A stretch of DNA of 64,000 bases from Nissolia schottii (GCA_003254905.1 QANU01029692.1:1-64000); one strand, 5' to 3'; positions 1 to 11,525 are shown, counted from the stretch's first letter. Notes: a model not told the origin generated them from the sequence alone. Program-made: numbers and translations.

Positions 1-86
1 TTTTTTTTTACTTTTTTTTCTGAACTCGCCACTTACCGTGGAGATTTCAGACTTTTTCAATTTTTTATTTTATTTTAACAAGCTCT

Positions 87-181
87 GAAATCTCCACGTG
101 GTATGACAATTTCAAAGCCCGAAATCTCCAGACTTTGTGGAGATTTCAGGCTTTGAAATTGCCATACCACGTGGAGATTTC
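87..181. repeat. Near-perfect hairpin (inverted repeat, 44-bp arms)
   Basis: Bases 87-130 and 138-181 are near-perfect reverse complements around a 7-base spacer. The core word GAAATCTCCACGTGG opens the left arm and its complement closes the right one. A further half-copy of the same word lies near 40-52. The hairpin sits downstream of the minus-strand PMD gene relic. It could be a foldback terminus of the mobile element that carried that gene, or a small hairpin element of its own. No target duplication was identified. Confidence 0.8.
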
Positions 182-209
182 ACAGTAGGGAAAAAATATA
201 TTTAAATTC

Positions 210-464
210 GGCCTATAAAAGGGAAGTGAAGATTCATCTAAAAACATATTTGTTCATGGAAAATCTGGGTGCCTAGGTGCCTTTGTAGGGGTATATCTGT
301 TGGGTGCCCTATTATTCTGACGGTCACAAAGATCATNGGCCTATAAAAGGAAAGTGAAGATTCATCTAAAAACATATTTGTTCATGGAAAATCTGGGTGC
401 CTAGGTGCCTTTGTAGGGGTATATCTGTTGGGTGCCCTATTATTCTGACGGTCACAAAGATCAT
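210..464. other. Single-N assembly join flanked by a 127-bp direct duplication
   Basis: Bases 210-336 and 338-464 are the same 127-bp sequence with about one difference, separated by one N at 337. This is what two contig ends that should overlap look like when a one-base gap is placed between them. The duplication should not be read as a biological tandem repeat without checking. The right-hand copy covers the 3' end of the PMD relic. Confidence 0.75.
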
Positions 465-2633
465 ACCCCTGTTCACTTGCGTTGCTGGTACTTGCTCCAT
501 CTTGGTTACCCTGGTGTCCCATCCACCGCATCATGCGTCTCTGCACCCTGCGAATTCCCCTGGCAAATAGGTTTCCCCTTGGGCCAGATCTGGGCGACGG
601 TTGCCTTGGAGGTGCATCGAGCTGGGAGTTGTCGTGGTCATCGTTTGATGCATCCTCAGGCAGCTCATTCAAATCAAAACCTGCTTTAACCCAGGTAACA
701 GAACTTGGTGGCTCAGAAGCATCTCTGCATACTTCCACGCGATCAATATCAACCGATCTTCTTGGTGAGCGTACGCGTGGCTCACTACATCTTGAAGAAG
801 ACCCTACGTGGAAGTATCTTTGACTCAACGAGTGTTGCTCACCGTACATTTCACCAAGAAGAGGGGATTGAACGATAGGCCTGTACGGAGGTGGAGTGAC
901 TTCAACAGTGAGATCAAGTGGGTATGGAGTCACTGTAACCTCATCAACTGGATCTTGGGGATGTTGTGTTGATGATGGGACAAGGTTAAATGGGTCAAAT
1001 TCGTCATCAATCTCCAGTAATTGTTGAGCCATTTGTTCGTCTAGCCATGTAGATAAACCAAGTTGTGGAAGGGGACTGAACGTTTGGGGAACCGGAGCAA
1101 CATAATGTGCCTGTGGTGGCGGAGCAAAGAAACCATCTTGTGGATGCGCCATGTACATACCGTGCGGTGGCGAAGGATAATATTCTTGCCACACTTCAGG
1201 TATCTATTGATGGTTGTAGATTTGTTTTAGAAATCTTTGACCATGAACCAGATACCACTGTCAGTACTGCATGGTTGGTCGATAATTAACAAGCCTTTCA
1301 CCGACCAATGCCGTGCGGTTGGCCCATATCAGGATCCAAGAATGATGCCTTTGCACCCAGTTAACAGTCAGGAACGACTGTGGATTTCCCCTCAGATCAA
1401 CATTATGCGAACGACCCAGGATATTGCAACTAGGTCCAGAAGGCACTGTCTGAACCAACCCAAATTGTCGGAGCACGTGATCAGCTACATGCCACTCAAC
1501 AATCTCAAAACATATTAATGGGCATACCACTGACCACGTACCCCGTTTATTCTTTACTTCCCCAAGTATGATTGCGACAATCTGGGGATGGAGATATGGT
1601 TGCCATATAAATTGCACACAAAAAACAAAAATGCAAACGTGGATATTAGGGAAAAAACAATAATGCAAACGTGGATATTAGGGTTTAGGGTTTAGGTCTA
1701 TACCTGGTCTGGGGTCATATCGTCTATTGCTCTTCTACATTCTTTTACCGTAGTGTTATGTACATTAGGAATGTACTCATAATCAGCCCACCTGCGATAA
1801 TCAAAATAAATCAAGTTAACAACAATGATCAAAATAAGTGGTTTTGATAAACTAAAGCCTAATATTAAAAGTGTCACATAAATAACCAACAACCTTGCCA
1901 CAAGGGGAAACTGGAAGAGGTTCGGGTCTTTAGGGTTTGGTGCAAGTTGAGGAAATCGGTAAAATGCCCATACTTGTAGCAACACCATGCAACCACTTAT
2001 ACCTTTGCAGTTTGCGCGCAAAGCGCGACACAATGCTCTCTGAAGCATGGCTAGGATGGCTAAACCTCAGCTATACCTTCCTAGGCCACCCAAATCTCTC
2101 AATATGGCTAGGTACTTGGAGTGGATCCAAGTGCCATGCTTATCGCCGAACAATAAATCATCGAAAAGATGTAGAATATACCCGCGCGTATGCCAAGTCA
2201 GTATTTGTTGCATATCGTACGGATCAAGTGAGAGATCGCGAATATTAGAGGAAAAATGGTTATGGAGCCAGACCAAATTAATGAACGATCTGTCGATATC
2301 TTCAGGGCCCGGTGTTACCCTAAGAAGTTCTTGGCATATGTCTATAAGAGCTAGTCCCACGAACACAATTTCTGGGGCGGTAACGGGCTCACCTTCTAAC
2401 CCAACCCCAAGGATCATGTTCACATCGTCCAACGTTATTGCACATTCTCTATGCGGCAGATGAAAAGTGTGGGTCTCTGGCCTCCACCTCTCTACAAGAG
2501 TGGAAATTAGTCCTTGGTTCACTCCAACGTGGACCTGTAGTAAACCGGTACTTTGAAGATACGGATGTATGAGGATGTTCGGTGGCTCAACAAACCCGTG
2601 CCTAGTCTGCAACCGCCGCGCAATCTGTAACAA
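382..2633 (-). pseudogene. Plant mobile domain (PMD/MAIN-like) gene, broken
   Basis: The minus strand encodes, in order, the blocks of the plant aminotransferase-like/plant mobile domain family, often annotated as 'serine/threonine-protein phosphatase 7 long form homolog'. Block 2633-2067 contains ERWRPETHTFHLP and ITLDDVNMILG. Block 2048-1698 contains RALCRA, RFPQLAP and WADYEYIPN, then ECRRAIDDMTPDQ. Block 1668-1261 begins FIWQPYL. Block 1194-382 is a Pro- and acid-rich tail. A likely intron lies at about 1892-1792, with GT at its start and CGCAG at its end; it joins a Val-Ala-Arg end to Trp-Ala-Asp-Tyr. The domain occurs in cellular MAIN/MAIL genes and in mobile elements. The repeats around it favour a mobile origin. 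Reading is interrupted more than once, so the copy is probably dead. Confidence 0.72.
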
Positions 2634-2679
2634 TAATGATCCACATCAAATTTTATATACCGCATGGTTTAGATATAGG

Positions 2680-3475
2680 ATTTAGGGTTAGGGTTTAAGT
2701 TTAAGGGTTTAGGGTTTAGGGTTAGGGTTTAGGTTTAAGGGTTTAGGGTTTAGGATTATTGTGTTATGTTTTAGGGTTTGGGTGGGTTAGGGTTTAGGGT
2801 TTAAGGTTAAGGTTATGGTTTAAGGGTTAAGGTTTAGGTTTAAGGGTTAGGGTTTAGGGTTAGTGTGTTATGTTTAAGGTTTAGGGTTTGGGTGAGTTAT
2901 GGTTTTGGGTTAGGGTTTAGGGTTTAAGGATTAGGGTTTGGATTGGTTTGGGTTTAGGGTTTAGGATTAGGGTTAGGATTTGAGGGTTAGGGTTTAGGTT
3001 TAAGGGTTAGGGTTTAGGGTTAGTGTGTTATGGGTTTAGGGTTTATGGGTTAGAGTTTAGGTTTAAGGGTTAGAGTTTAAGTAGTAATAATAATCATAAT
3101 AAAAATAATAATAATAATAAAAAGAATAATAATAAAAATAATAACAATAATGTATGTTATAATAATGATAATAATAATAAATTTTATTCTTCTTCTTCTT
3201 ACCCCCACCACCACCACCACCACTAATACTAATACTAATAATAACGAAAATAAAAATAATAACAATAGTAATAATAATAAATTTTAAGGGTTAGAATTTA
3301 GGGTTTAAGGGTTAGGGTTTAGGTTTAAGGGTTTGCGGTTTAGGGTTAGGGTGTTATGTTTAAGGTTTAGGGTTTAGGGCTAGGGTTAGGGTCTAGGGTT
3401 AGGGTTAAGGTTTAAGGGTTAGTGTGTTATGTTTAAGGTGTAGGGTTTGGGTAGGTTAGGGTTTAGGGTTTAAGT
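2680..3475 (+). repeat. Degenerate telomere-like (TTTAGGG)n array
   Basis: From 2680 to 3080 and again from 3290 to 3475 the sequence is made of TTTAGGG, TTAGGG and TTTAAGG variants. A higher-order word GTGTTATGTTTAAGG followed by TTTAGGGTTTGGG recurs near 2760, 2863, 3350 and 3425, so the array evolved by duplication of blocks longer than the 7-mer. A short outlier, AGGGTTTAGGGTTTAGG, lies at 1679-1695 next to a PMD exon. This is an interstitial telomere-like array. It is degenerate throughout, so it is old or was never functional. Confidence 0.85.
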
Positions 3476-3611
3476 AGTAGTAATAATAATAATAATAATA
3501 AAAAAAAATGAAAATAAAAATAATAACAATAATGTATATTATTATTACAATAATAATAATAGTAATAATAAATTTTATTCTTCTTCTTCTTAGCACCACC
3601 ACCACCACCAC

Positions 3612-3645
<34 letters not shown>

Positions 3646-3686
3646 CAAAAATAAAAATAATAACAACAATGTATATTATTATAATA
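3085..3686. repeat. Two copies of a compound AAT / TTC / CCA microsatellite
   Basis: Blocks at about 3085-3290 and 3475-3680 share one compound layout: (AAT)n, then ATTTTATTCTTCTTCTTCTT, then (CCA)n, then more (AAT)n. The repeated order of three different trinucleotides shows block duplication, not independent slippage. The two blocks bracket the second half of the telomere-like array. The open frames here are low-complexity shadows. The next element's LTR starts at 3687 inside the second block. Confidence 0.85.
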
Positions 3687-5299
3687 TGATGAAGCTTTTT
3701 CTTCGCAATGAGTTTGCTCTCGTATTTATTTAATATATCCTTTCTACAGCTTTCAGATCCTCAAGGGATCCGATTGCAGTATAGTCGGGTATAATCGTCT
3801 CCTCAGGGATTATGGTTTATAAAACGACTGTCTTGACGTTACTTTAAGCTTATAGAAAACGGTTGGTTTTTGTTGTTTAAAATTAAGGATGAACAAATTG
3901 TAAACAAAGTGAAATATAAAACAATAATGGTGTTTTTAGTTAAGCAAGATGAGAAAGGTGTTGAGATTTTTAGTGACAATGTTTCTAAATGCAACCATTA
4001 ACATCATGAATATGACCTATGAGTCTTTTCATTTTATCGCCACCATTTCTTAACTTAGTCATCTTTTCTCAAGCATGTAAGTTCACAAGTTCCTTTATTA
4101 AGTTTGTCAAATATCTTGCACAATACCTAACAAAGTAACTTGGCATTAATGCGGGTGTTAAAGCGATTAGTTCTTGAGTTCCAATTAAGGCAATTAAGAA
4201 CTAAATGAATTGATCTAGGTCAAGCTCAAACAATTGTAACTTCCGTTCGCAATCTTTAAGCATAGAATCAAGTTTAGGATAACACTATTGTTCTTAACTT
4301 GGTTATAACTTAACAAGCAAAACTTCCGTCCATACAGGCAAGTCTCAAGTTTAGAATCAACGTACTAACAAAAGCTAGCATTAAGCACGAGATCAATCAT
4401 TAAAATCATAAGACTTTCATAGAATCATAAACATAAATTAAAGCGGATACATTTAAGAAACAAAGCACATCAAATCCCAACACAGGAAAGTTTAGCTATG
4501 CATAATCATAATTAAAATACAAGCTTACTAGGATTTAGAACAAATATGGATTGAAGAGGGGTGGTGATTTGTCTCCACACGTCCACCACGACTCCAACCG
4601 TAGCAATTTTGGCAGCAATTCCTTATAGGAATTCTTCTAAACCTTAGCTACCTTTCTAAACCTAATCTTAACTAGAATATGGAGTGAATGTAGTGGAATA
4701 GAGGAAGTGGAATGGATGTCCAGGGATGTCTCCAAAGCTGCAGGGGAGCCCTCTATTTATAGGCCCCATAATGGCACATTCGCTCAGCGCAGGGGTACGA
4801 TCGCTCAGCGAGTAATAATTACTTGCTGAGCGAACAATATATTATCGCTGAGCGATCTCTCTAATGGCTTGCAAGTAGCTTATCTTCTGACAGATTCGCG
4901 ACGGCTTGTCAACAGTGACAGTTGACTCTTAGCTGGCCTCATAAATGCGCCGTCTGCAAGTGGCTTGGAAGAGTACAATCGCTCAGCGAGTAATGATTAA
5001 TCGCTGAGTGATACTTGTGTTCGTCGCTGGGCGATAGTGTTTGTCTAGCTGAGCGAGTTCCCCTTTTCTGCACTTCTATCTCTTGCAGTGTTCATTGTAA
5101 CAATTGCATGGCTTCCTTATCCTTTCATTTCTTATTGTCTTCCTGCAATAATTACAACAATTAAAGCCATTATCTGCCCTTTTGATTCATTTGTACAAAA
5201 TTTGTATTGATTTGGAATTATTTTAAGTGTTTTATACTGATTAAGAATAGATAAGTGCCAATTATCTTCTAGCATTTTATCACATTTTGGCACTTATCA
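3687..5299 (-). repeat. LTR of a Ty3/gypsy-like element (3' LTR, minus strand)
   Basis: On the minus strand it reads TGATAAGTGCC to GCTTCATCA, with the TG...CA ends shared by at least five other copies in the window. A polypurine tract (minus strand, GGGGGGAGT type) abuts it at 5300, which makes it the 3' LTR of an element extending to higher coordinates. A TATA-like TATAAATA lies on the minus strand at 4754-4761. Several near-palindromic GCTGAGC/GCTCAGC boxes lie upstream of it at 4776-5060. Confidence 0.75.
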
Positions 5300-8010
5300 A
5301 CTCCCCCCAACTTAAGACTTTTGTTTGCCCTCAAACAAATGGTATTGGTTCTACAAAGCATTTTTCTGAACAGAGAAAGGGATTAAACATGAACAATTTT
5401 TTTCTTTGGTAAACGAAGTTATGGTTCAAAAATATTTCACCAAGCAAGATAGATGATGTTCACAAAAGAATAAGTATAATAGACAAGATGCAAGTTTGTT
5501 TAAGAATGTAACTAGCACAACCCTTTATTGTTCAATCAAGGACATTTCTCAATTAAGCACTCAGTCTGCAAGAATGGCAGATAAGGGTAAGTGTTTCACT
5601 CATCATCACATATTGAATCACATCAGCTTGGATTTGTTACTTGTTTCAGTCATTGTAACAATTGCATGGTTAATCAGGGATCACTAAGGTCTTCTCAACG
5701 GTTGTAACGTGGCCTGGTTCCAAAGAAAACTTGGTTTTTCTGGATAAGAAAGTAATTTGAGCCAAGAGAGCATAGAGGAATTTTTTTTTCTTTCTCTGTA
5801 TCTCTTTTTCTCTTTCTTATTCCTTTGCTTTTCTTTTCCTACTTTGTTGTATAAACTTTTTCACCCTTGATTTAGCATTATTGTTTTTCCTTCGAACTCC
5901 TTTTGATCACTTAGCCTTCCTTCTTGAGCATGTAAACCTCCATAATGTCTTTCTCCCCCCAACTTTATTTTTTCCTTTCCTCTCCATGACTTGCGCTCTT
6001 AATCACAGATTCTATTGTTTTTAGGTGAAGAAAGAAATTTTATAAGGCTCAAGGGGGTAACAAAAAGATTTCCCTATTCAAGGTTTTGTGTATAAGGCTA
6101 AGTGTTTTAGGTCAACTAAAGCTCAATAAATGCCTTGATCCATGCAATGAACAAATGTCAGAAACTCAAACAAATCCAGCTTTATAACTAGTGGTGATGC
6201 TCTCTCTTCTCACAGTGTTTGGTCCACACTCCCTCACTTGGTTTTAGGGTTATGTCCTTGATCAACAATATTAAATTATGCCAGAGTTTTCACAACAACT
6301 ATGCATCTCTTAGGTTATAAAAATCCTAAAGTTTCTTTCATCCTTTCTATGCTTGGTTCATATTTTATTTTACCTACTTCATTTATGAATTAATTTGTTC
6401 ATGTTTCCCTTTCTTCCAAAATTTTTTGTTTGAACCAGTTTCTAACTTATCTTATGTTTGAGGCAACAAATCCTTTTTATCCCCATATTCTAAAACATAT
6501 ATACTACCATATCATATATACGAGCAATAACTAAATATTTACCAAAAAAAAAAGTAACTAAACAAACTGAAGTAATTAAACTAAAAAGCAAAAAGATTAA
6601 TAACGAGCGATAATAAATAAAAGAACAGCAGCAACACAAAATGGTAAAATGTCACTGAGTAAGAAGTTTGCTGTCGTCTCTCTATCTACTCCGAATCCTC
6701 AGGGATTGTGTCTCCAGAATAAGCTCCCCCTGCACCTCTGCGTTGTGACTCTACCTCCATATCATCTGTCTCTAGGATCACAGTGCCACCTGATGCCACG
6801 GCAGTGTGATATGTTGGGGCATGTAAAGCTCCGGCTTGGGCGTGCGACCCTCCATGAGTGGCTCATGATCCTCCATGAGTGGCGTGTGATCCTACATGAG
6901 TGGCTCCCCCCTCCTGTGATTGTGGCCGGTCCTCTGGCCACGGATACTGTTGTGCAAAGCCAGTGGGGGTGGGCCCAGTATACCCTGGCTGTCCCCCAAA
7001 AATGCTGTAAAAAGAGCTATAAAGGCCGTTGAGGGTGGAGTAAGTAGTATACTGCTGCTGCCTCTGAAGATGTAGCTGATGGCGTTGATCGGCCAGCTCT
7101 GCCTGCATGAGATCCAATCGCTCATGGATAGAGGCAAGGTCAGGGTGTTGCTGAGAGGCGGAGGGTGGAGGAGAAACCGGTAGCTGTGGTGCAGCAGGCC
7201 TGTCAGGTACCGGCTCGTCCTGTGGGGCCGGCTGGATGTGTAGCTTCTGCAGTGCAAAATTTAAGGGCTTTTCAATGCAGTGTGTGTTAATATACACTGC
7301 ATTGAACTCCTTGAGTTCAATCTCCGGCTGGGTATCTTCTAACCCATAAGCTCTTGCCAATGTACATAAAGCAGTAATAAGTGCTGGGAGAACCATAGTA
7401 GTCGCCTTTTTCTCCACAGCCTCAGCTATAGCGGAGGACATCAGCTGGGCGACATCCACATGATACCCCTGAAGAATTGTCCATAGCAGGCGGTACTTGT
7501 AGGCCGGAAGATCCGAGACGTGAGGATTGGGACATACGTTCCAGAGAAGGAACGAGGTCCAAATCAGCGCCAAACGTCGCATGCAGAACCTTTTCACGTA
7601 GCTTCCAATTGCTCCAGGAGGAATGCCAGGTAAAATTAAGGTTCTTTTCACGTCCTCATCATCAAAGGCATCCTCATCCGCCCGTAGTTGATACTGGCAG
7701 GGCTCAGCATTATCACCAGGCTCTCCCAAGTAGAGATCAATCGTGGCACGATCGAAGGCCACGTGTCTGCCTCGTACGACTGAATATCGATCAGCTAAAG
7801 CCTCGGCGGAGGAGCATGCATTAGCGTAGAATTCTCGCACAAGCTCCGCGTGGTAATATTTGCGAGGTTCTGCTACAATTTCCCAATGTCGTCGGAGGAG
7901 TTCAGTGCGGAATTCGGAAAATTGATCTTCTGATAAAGTCACCAGCCGCTCAGGTATGATGGTCTGATTTTGGAGTCTGCGGTAGAGGGTCTCGGCTGAG
8001 GTGTTACAAT
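5300..8010 (-). mobile_element. Interior of a Ty3/gypsy-like (Athila/Tat-type) fossil lacking its 5' end
   Basis: The interior follows the LTR at 3687-5299. Its first ~1.5 kb, next to the polypurine tract, resembles the matching part of the gag-only element at 41088-43300: both have a 'ctcaaaca' run near the tract and a 'ctcactccctcac' block further in. No reverse transcriptase, integrase or protease was recognised. The element ends where satellite DNA begins at about 8010, so no second LTR is present. It is an incomplete fossil. Confidence 0.6.
6863..8010 (-). pseudogene. 'Putative plant transposon protein'-type ORF within the element
   Basis: About 380 codons are open on the minus strand. 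The N-terminal half has the pattern LVREFYANA, then VVRGRHVAFDRATIDLYLG, then a helical region with LIWTSFLLWNV. This is the style of the 'putative plant transposon protein' domain found in plant retroelements. The C-terminal third is Pro/Gln-rich with a probable coiled coil (RLDLMQAELADQRHQLHLQ). The first few codons lie in satellite sequence, so the true start is not visible. Family assignment is from memory of motif style and the function is unknown. Confidence 0.55.
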
Positions 8011-8530
8011 ATCTAGTTGGAGTGCACAAACTTTATATGACTGAGTGCACAAACATTACGTACTTGTGTACAACACTGTGATTTTACTCAAATATAAATA
8101 AGTTCACAATCTTTATACATTTTTAGTGGACAAACTTTATAGCAATTAGTTCATATACATGTATACACATACTTTTATCCATGTTAATGCATAAACTTTA
8201 CATATATGCATATTACTTAATGTATAGTTAAGTAATATTGTACAATATGATATTTGATTAGAGTGCACAAACTTTATATGACTGTGTGCATAAACTTTAT
8301 AACAATTAGTTCACATTCATGTGTACACACACTGTTATACATTCTAATGCATAAATTTTACATATATGCATATTACTTAATGTATAGTTATGTAATATTA
8401 TAGAATATGATATTGGATTGGAGTGCACAAACTTTATATGACAATGTACAAATATTATTAGTATCTTTGCACAAATATTACGGACTTGTGTATGTGAATT
8501 GCGAATCGCGTGCACACACGTTTAAGTGCG
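8010..8530. repeat. Satellite of ~250-bp units (array 1, about 2 units)
   Basis: Units begin with GGAGTGCACAAACTTTATATGAC at 8019, 8260 (variant) and 8420. Each runs through TACTTGTGTACAACACTGTG, ATAAATAAGTTCACAATC and CATATATGCATATTACTTAA before returning to GATATCTGATTGGAG. The middle unit is short. The same family forms arrays at 36374-36770 and 61081-62220, always directly upstream of repeated Kunitz-cluster flank sequence. Confidence 0.85.
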
Positions 8531-9257
8531 AATTGAGGATCGTGTATTCGTAGTGGGACCAAACATATTTAATATAGAATGTATGTATAATGTATAATAT
8601 TTAGTATATTTGTAACATATCTGATATTAAATTTGGGCAAGTAGGTTAGAGCTTTCTATCCATTCAATTGATCTCTAATAAGAATTTTCCATGTGTAGTG
8701 TTTTGTTAGGACACGTTTTGTTCTCAGACCGCATGCAATTAATCCTCAATAACAAAATCGACAAATTGCTATGCTATCCGCGCAATCTTTACCATGTTTT
8801 TGCCACATGCTGTTATTCATTGAATAACAAAGGACAATTTGTCGTTTTTAATTGATTAACAAAAGATAATGTCAGATTGAAACGAATCTTTTTTCTTTCT
8901 TCAAGTTACAGGGTGCATCCACCCACTACCAAGTCTTGGCATATCATGAATAGATTGATCAAAATTTGTGGTCATGTCACTTTTTTTATAATTTTTATAA
9001 ATTTTTTATTTGTTAAAAAAATGTGTAAAAATTTATATTTGAGTTTATGATGTAATTTTTTTACAAATATTATATTTAAATAATTTAAATTATTATATTA
9101 AATCATATACACATTAATATGTCATATTATATTATAAAATAATAATAAAATTTAATGAATTTAATTTTAAAAATTGTTAAAAAACAATTAATAAAAGATG
9201 CATGTCAGAAACTACCCCTTTAAATACAAGGAGGGGGTGCTAAGACGCCGCATTGAT
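8530..9257 (+). repeat. Kunitz-cluster 5' flank unit A (no gene attached)
   Basis: This stretch is homologous to 10150-10990, 62190-62955 and 63700-64000, and in part to 36770-37100. Landmarks are TTGGGCAAGTAGGTTAGAGC, GTTCTCAGACCG, CAAATTGCTATGCTATCCG and the box around AATAACAAAGGACAATTTGTCG. In unit B the equivalent sequence leads about 1 kb later into a Kunitz promoter; here it leads into a foldback element and then unit B. No coding region was seen. Confidence 0.75.
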
Positions 9258-9266
9258 AATCATGGC

Positions 9267-9959
9267 TAGGGGTGGGAATAGGACAGGCCGTCTGTTAGGA
9301 CCTGCAGCCTGGCCTGCCAGCCTATTTATTCACAAATACTCATATGTTTATTACATTTTACCTTCAATGAGACTTGAACCCAAGACCTCTATCATTCAGA
9401 TCAATGCCTTATTCACTAGACAAGCATTACTTTTTATGACATTTTATGTCATCATATTTATTAATATAATTTTATTATTTAATTTTTTTAAAAATAAACC
9501 ATAATCTAAAGAGTCCCTAGGGCTCTCCCACACTCACATTCTCATCTTATCTGAATAATGTGAGAGGGTTTCGTTGGCATTTTTCTTTTTGTAATTTGTT
9601 GGTAAAATGTCATATATTCTGTTCATGATCTTACTATCACATACTAAGTAAAAGAATTGGTGATATACATAACAAAGTTGAACAAACTTTTTTGGGATAT
9701 GGACTTTGGTTTCTTACTATCACATATTAAGCAAACAAATTAGTGATATGGCATTTGACCGACAAAAAATAAATAAGAAAATGTTAGCAATACTCTCTTA
9801 CATTATTCAGATAAGATGAGAGTGTAAGTATGGAAAAGTGTTAGGGACTCTTTAGAGTAAGGTTTTTTTAAAAAGAAAAATTAAATAATAAAATTCTATT
9901 AATAAATATGATTACATAAAATATTATAAAAAGTAATAGGCTGACCTGTTTCGGCCCCC
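9267..9959. mobile_element. Foldback (MULE-like) non-autonomous DNA element
   Basis: A 10-bp duplication, TAATCATGGC, flanks the insert at 9257-9266 and 9960-9969. The paralogous unit B near 10985 shows the uninterrupted site. Long inverted arms of about 150-200 bp are visible: GCATTACTTTTTAT and TTATTAATATAATTTTATT on the left pair with their complements near 9880-9940. CCATAATCTAAAGAG and CTTATCTGAATAATGTGAGAG on the left pair with sequence near 9800-9870. The target duplication length fits a Mutator-like element. No transposase is present. A diverged copy lies at 62965-63520. Confidence 0.65.
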
Positions 9960-9969
9960 TAATCATGGC

Positions 9970-11340
9970 AGAATAGGCAGATTAAAAAAATACTTAATTA
10001 GACCACGTTGAATGGAGTAGAAAGTGCAGCATTTGCTACGAGCTATCACACTTTAATTTTTTTCAAGATGAAGACTAAAAGAAAAGGACGCTCACTAAAA
10101 TGTGAAGATGGCAATCAAACTTATTGAGTGTATAAATATTATTAGTGTCTTTGCATAAATATTATAAACTTGTATATGCGAATCATGAATCACGTGCATG
10201 TTTATTTAAGTGTGGAGTGAGAATCTGTTTATTATTTATAGTGAGTCTAAACATATTTAATATAAAATATATATATAATGTATAATATTTAGTGTACGTA
10301 TAACATGACTGAGATTAAATTTGGGCAAGTAGGTTAGAGCTTTCAATTCATGCGTCTAATAAGAATTTTTCATGTGTAATGTTTTGTTATTACACGTGTT
10401 GTTCTCAGACCGTATACAATTAATCCTCAATAACAAAATCGACAAATTGCTATGCTATCCGCGCAATCTTCACCAAGATTTTGCCACATGCTGTTATTCA
10501 TGAATAACAAAGGACAATTTGTCGTTTTTAATTGATTAACAAAAGACAATGAGTTCAGCACTCTACAGCAGTGATTTCTTTTTTCTTTCTTTTAAGTTAC
10601 AGGGTGCATCCACCCACCACCAAGTCTTAGCATATCATGAATAAACTGATCAAAATTTGTGGTCATGTCATTTTTTATATAATTTTTATAATTTTTTATT
10701 TGTTAAATTATTAAAAATTTAACTTATAAAATGTCAAAAAATTTATAGGTTATTTAAGTTTATAATAAAACTTTTCACAAATATTATATTTAAAATTTTA
10801 AATTATTATATTAAATCATATACACATTAATATATCATATCATATTATAAAATAATGATAAAATTTGACAAATTTAACTTTATCAATTGTTGAAATCAAA
10901 AACAACTAATAAAAGAGACATGACTGAAACAACCCTTTTAAATACGTTGAGGAGGGAGTGCCAAGACGCACCGCCGCATTGATGGTCGCAGCAGAATAGC
11001 CGGATAAAAAAAATACTTAATTCGACCATGTTGAATGGAGTAGAAATTGCAGCATTTGCTACCAGCTATCACACTTTAATTTTTTTAGATGAAGACAAAA
11101 AGAAAAGGACAAGCATTGATGATGATAGCAGAATAGGCAGATAAAACAAACATTCCAAAATGAATGGACGCGTAATAGAAATAAAATTTTATGATAAAAA
11201 TTGTTAAAAAATTCGTTATTGATAATAATATCGCAACTTCTATTATTAAGACACATAATAACAATATTAGCGTGATTGTATCCATATAATTATTAAAACC
11301 CCTACAATCCCCCCTGCAAGCAAGTCCTCAAGTTATCGCA
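9970..11340 (+). repeat. Kunitz-cluster 5' flank unit B
   Basis: This is a second copy of the upstream unit, homologous to 8480-9257 and to 62200-64000. It contains the same boxes near 10320-10550, then an AT-rich stretch, the word GTTGAGGAGGGAGTGC, and a stretch (11160-11290) also found before Kunitz gene 2 at 37135-37270. It runs directly into the promoter of the truncated inhibitor. No independent gene was seen. Confidence 0.7.
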
Positions 11341-11342
11341 TC

Positions 11343-11350
11343 TATAAATA
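11343..11350 (+). promoter_or_regulatory. TATA box of the truncated Kunitz copy
   Basis: TATAAATA lies 94 bases upstream of the ATG at 11445, in the context CATCTATAAATAGGTCCT. That context is shared by both intact Kunitz genes. The core promoter therefore looks preserved although the gene body is missing. Confidence 0.7.
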
Positions 11351-11444
11351 GGTCCTGCTAGCTCCTGCTTACTCACACCACCAACTAAACAACGAACAAC
11401 AGGAGAGGAGCCTTTGCATATATAGCCCAACCCCTAAAGAAACT

Positions 11445-11525
11445 ATGAAGAGCACTACTACCGCCTTATTTGCCTTCTTCCTTCTCTTTGCCTTTATCTC
11501 ACACCTTCCTTCATTTTACAAATAA
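11445..11525 (+). pseudogene. Truncated Kunitz inhibitor: promoter plus signal peptide only
   Basis: Bases 11445-11514 match the first 23 codons of both intact Kunitz genes (MKSTTTALFAFFLLFAFISHLPS). Homology then stops abruptly and an unrelated AT-rich sequence gives Phe-Tyr-Lys and a stop at 11523-11525. The residual ORF is 26 codons and is almost exactly a secretion signal with no mature domain. The 5' UTR and TATA box resemble those of the functional copies, so a short transcript is conceivable. No remaining Kunitz sequence was seen in the following ~900 bp, which suggests the body was deleted or never copied. Confidence 0.85.

Noticed and set aside
3077-3669. Hydrophobic and poly-Tyr/Ile open frames on the minus strand
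   Set aside because: Translations of AAT/TTC/CCA microsatellites, not proteins.
9365-9390. GACTTGAACCCAAGACC as a tRNA or SINE B-box
   Set aside because: The complement resembles a B-box, but no A-box, cloverleaf or SINE-like tail was seen, and it lies within the foldback element's arm.
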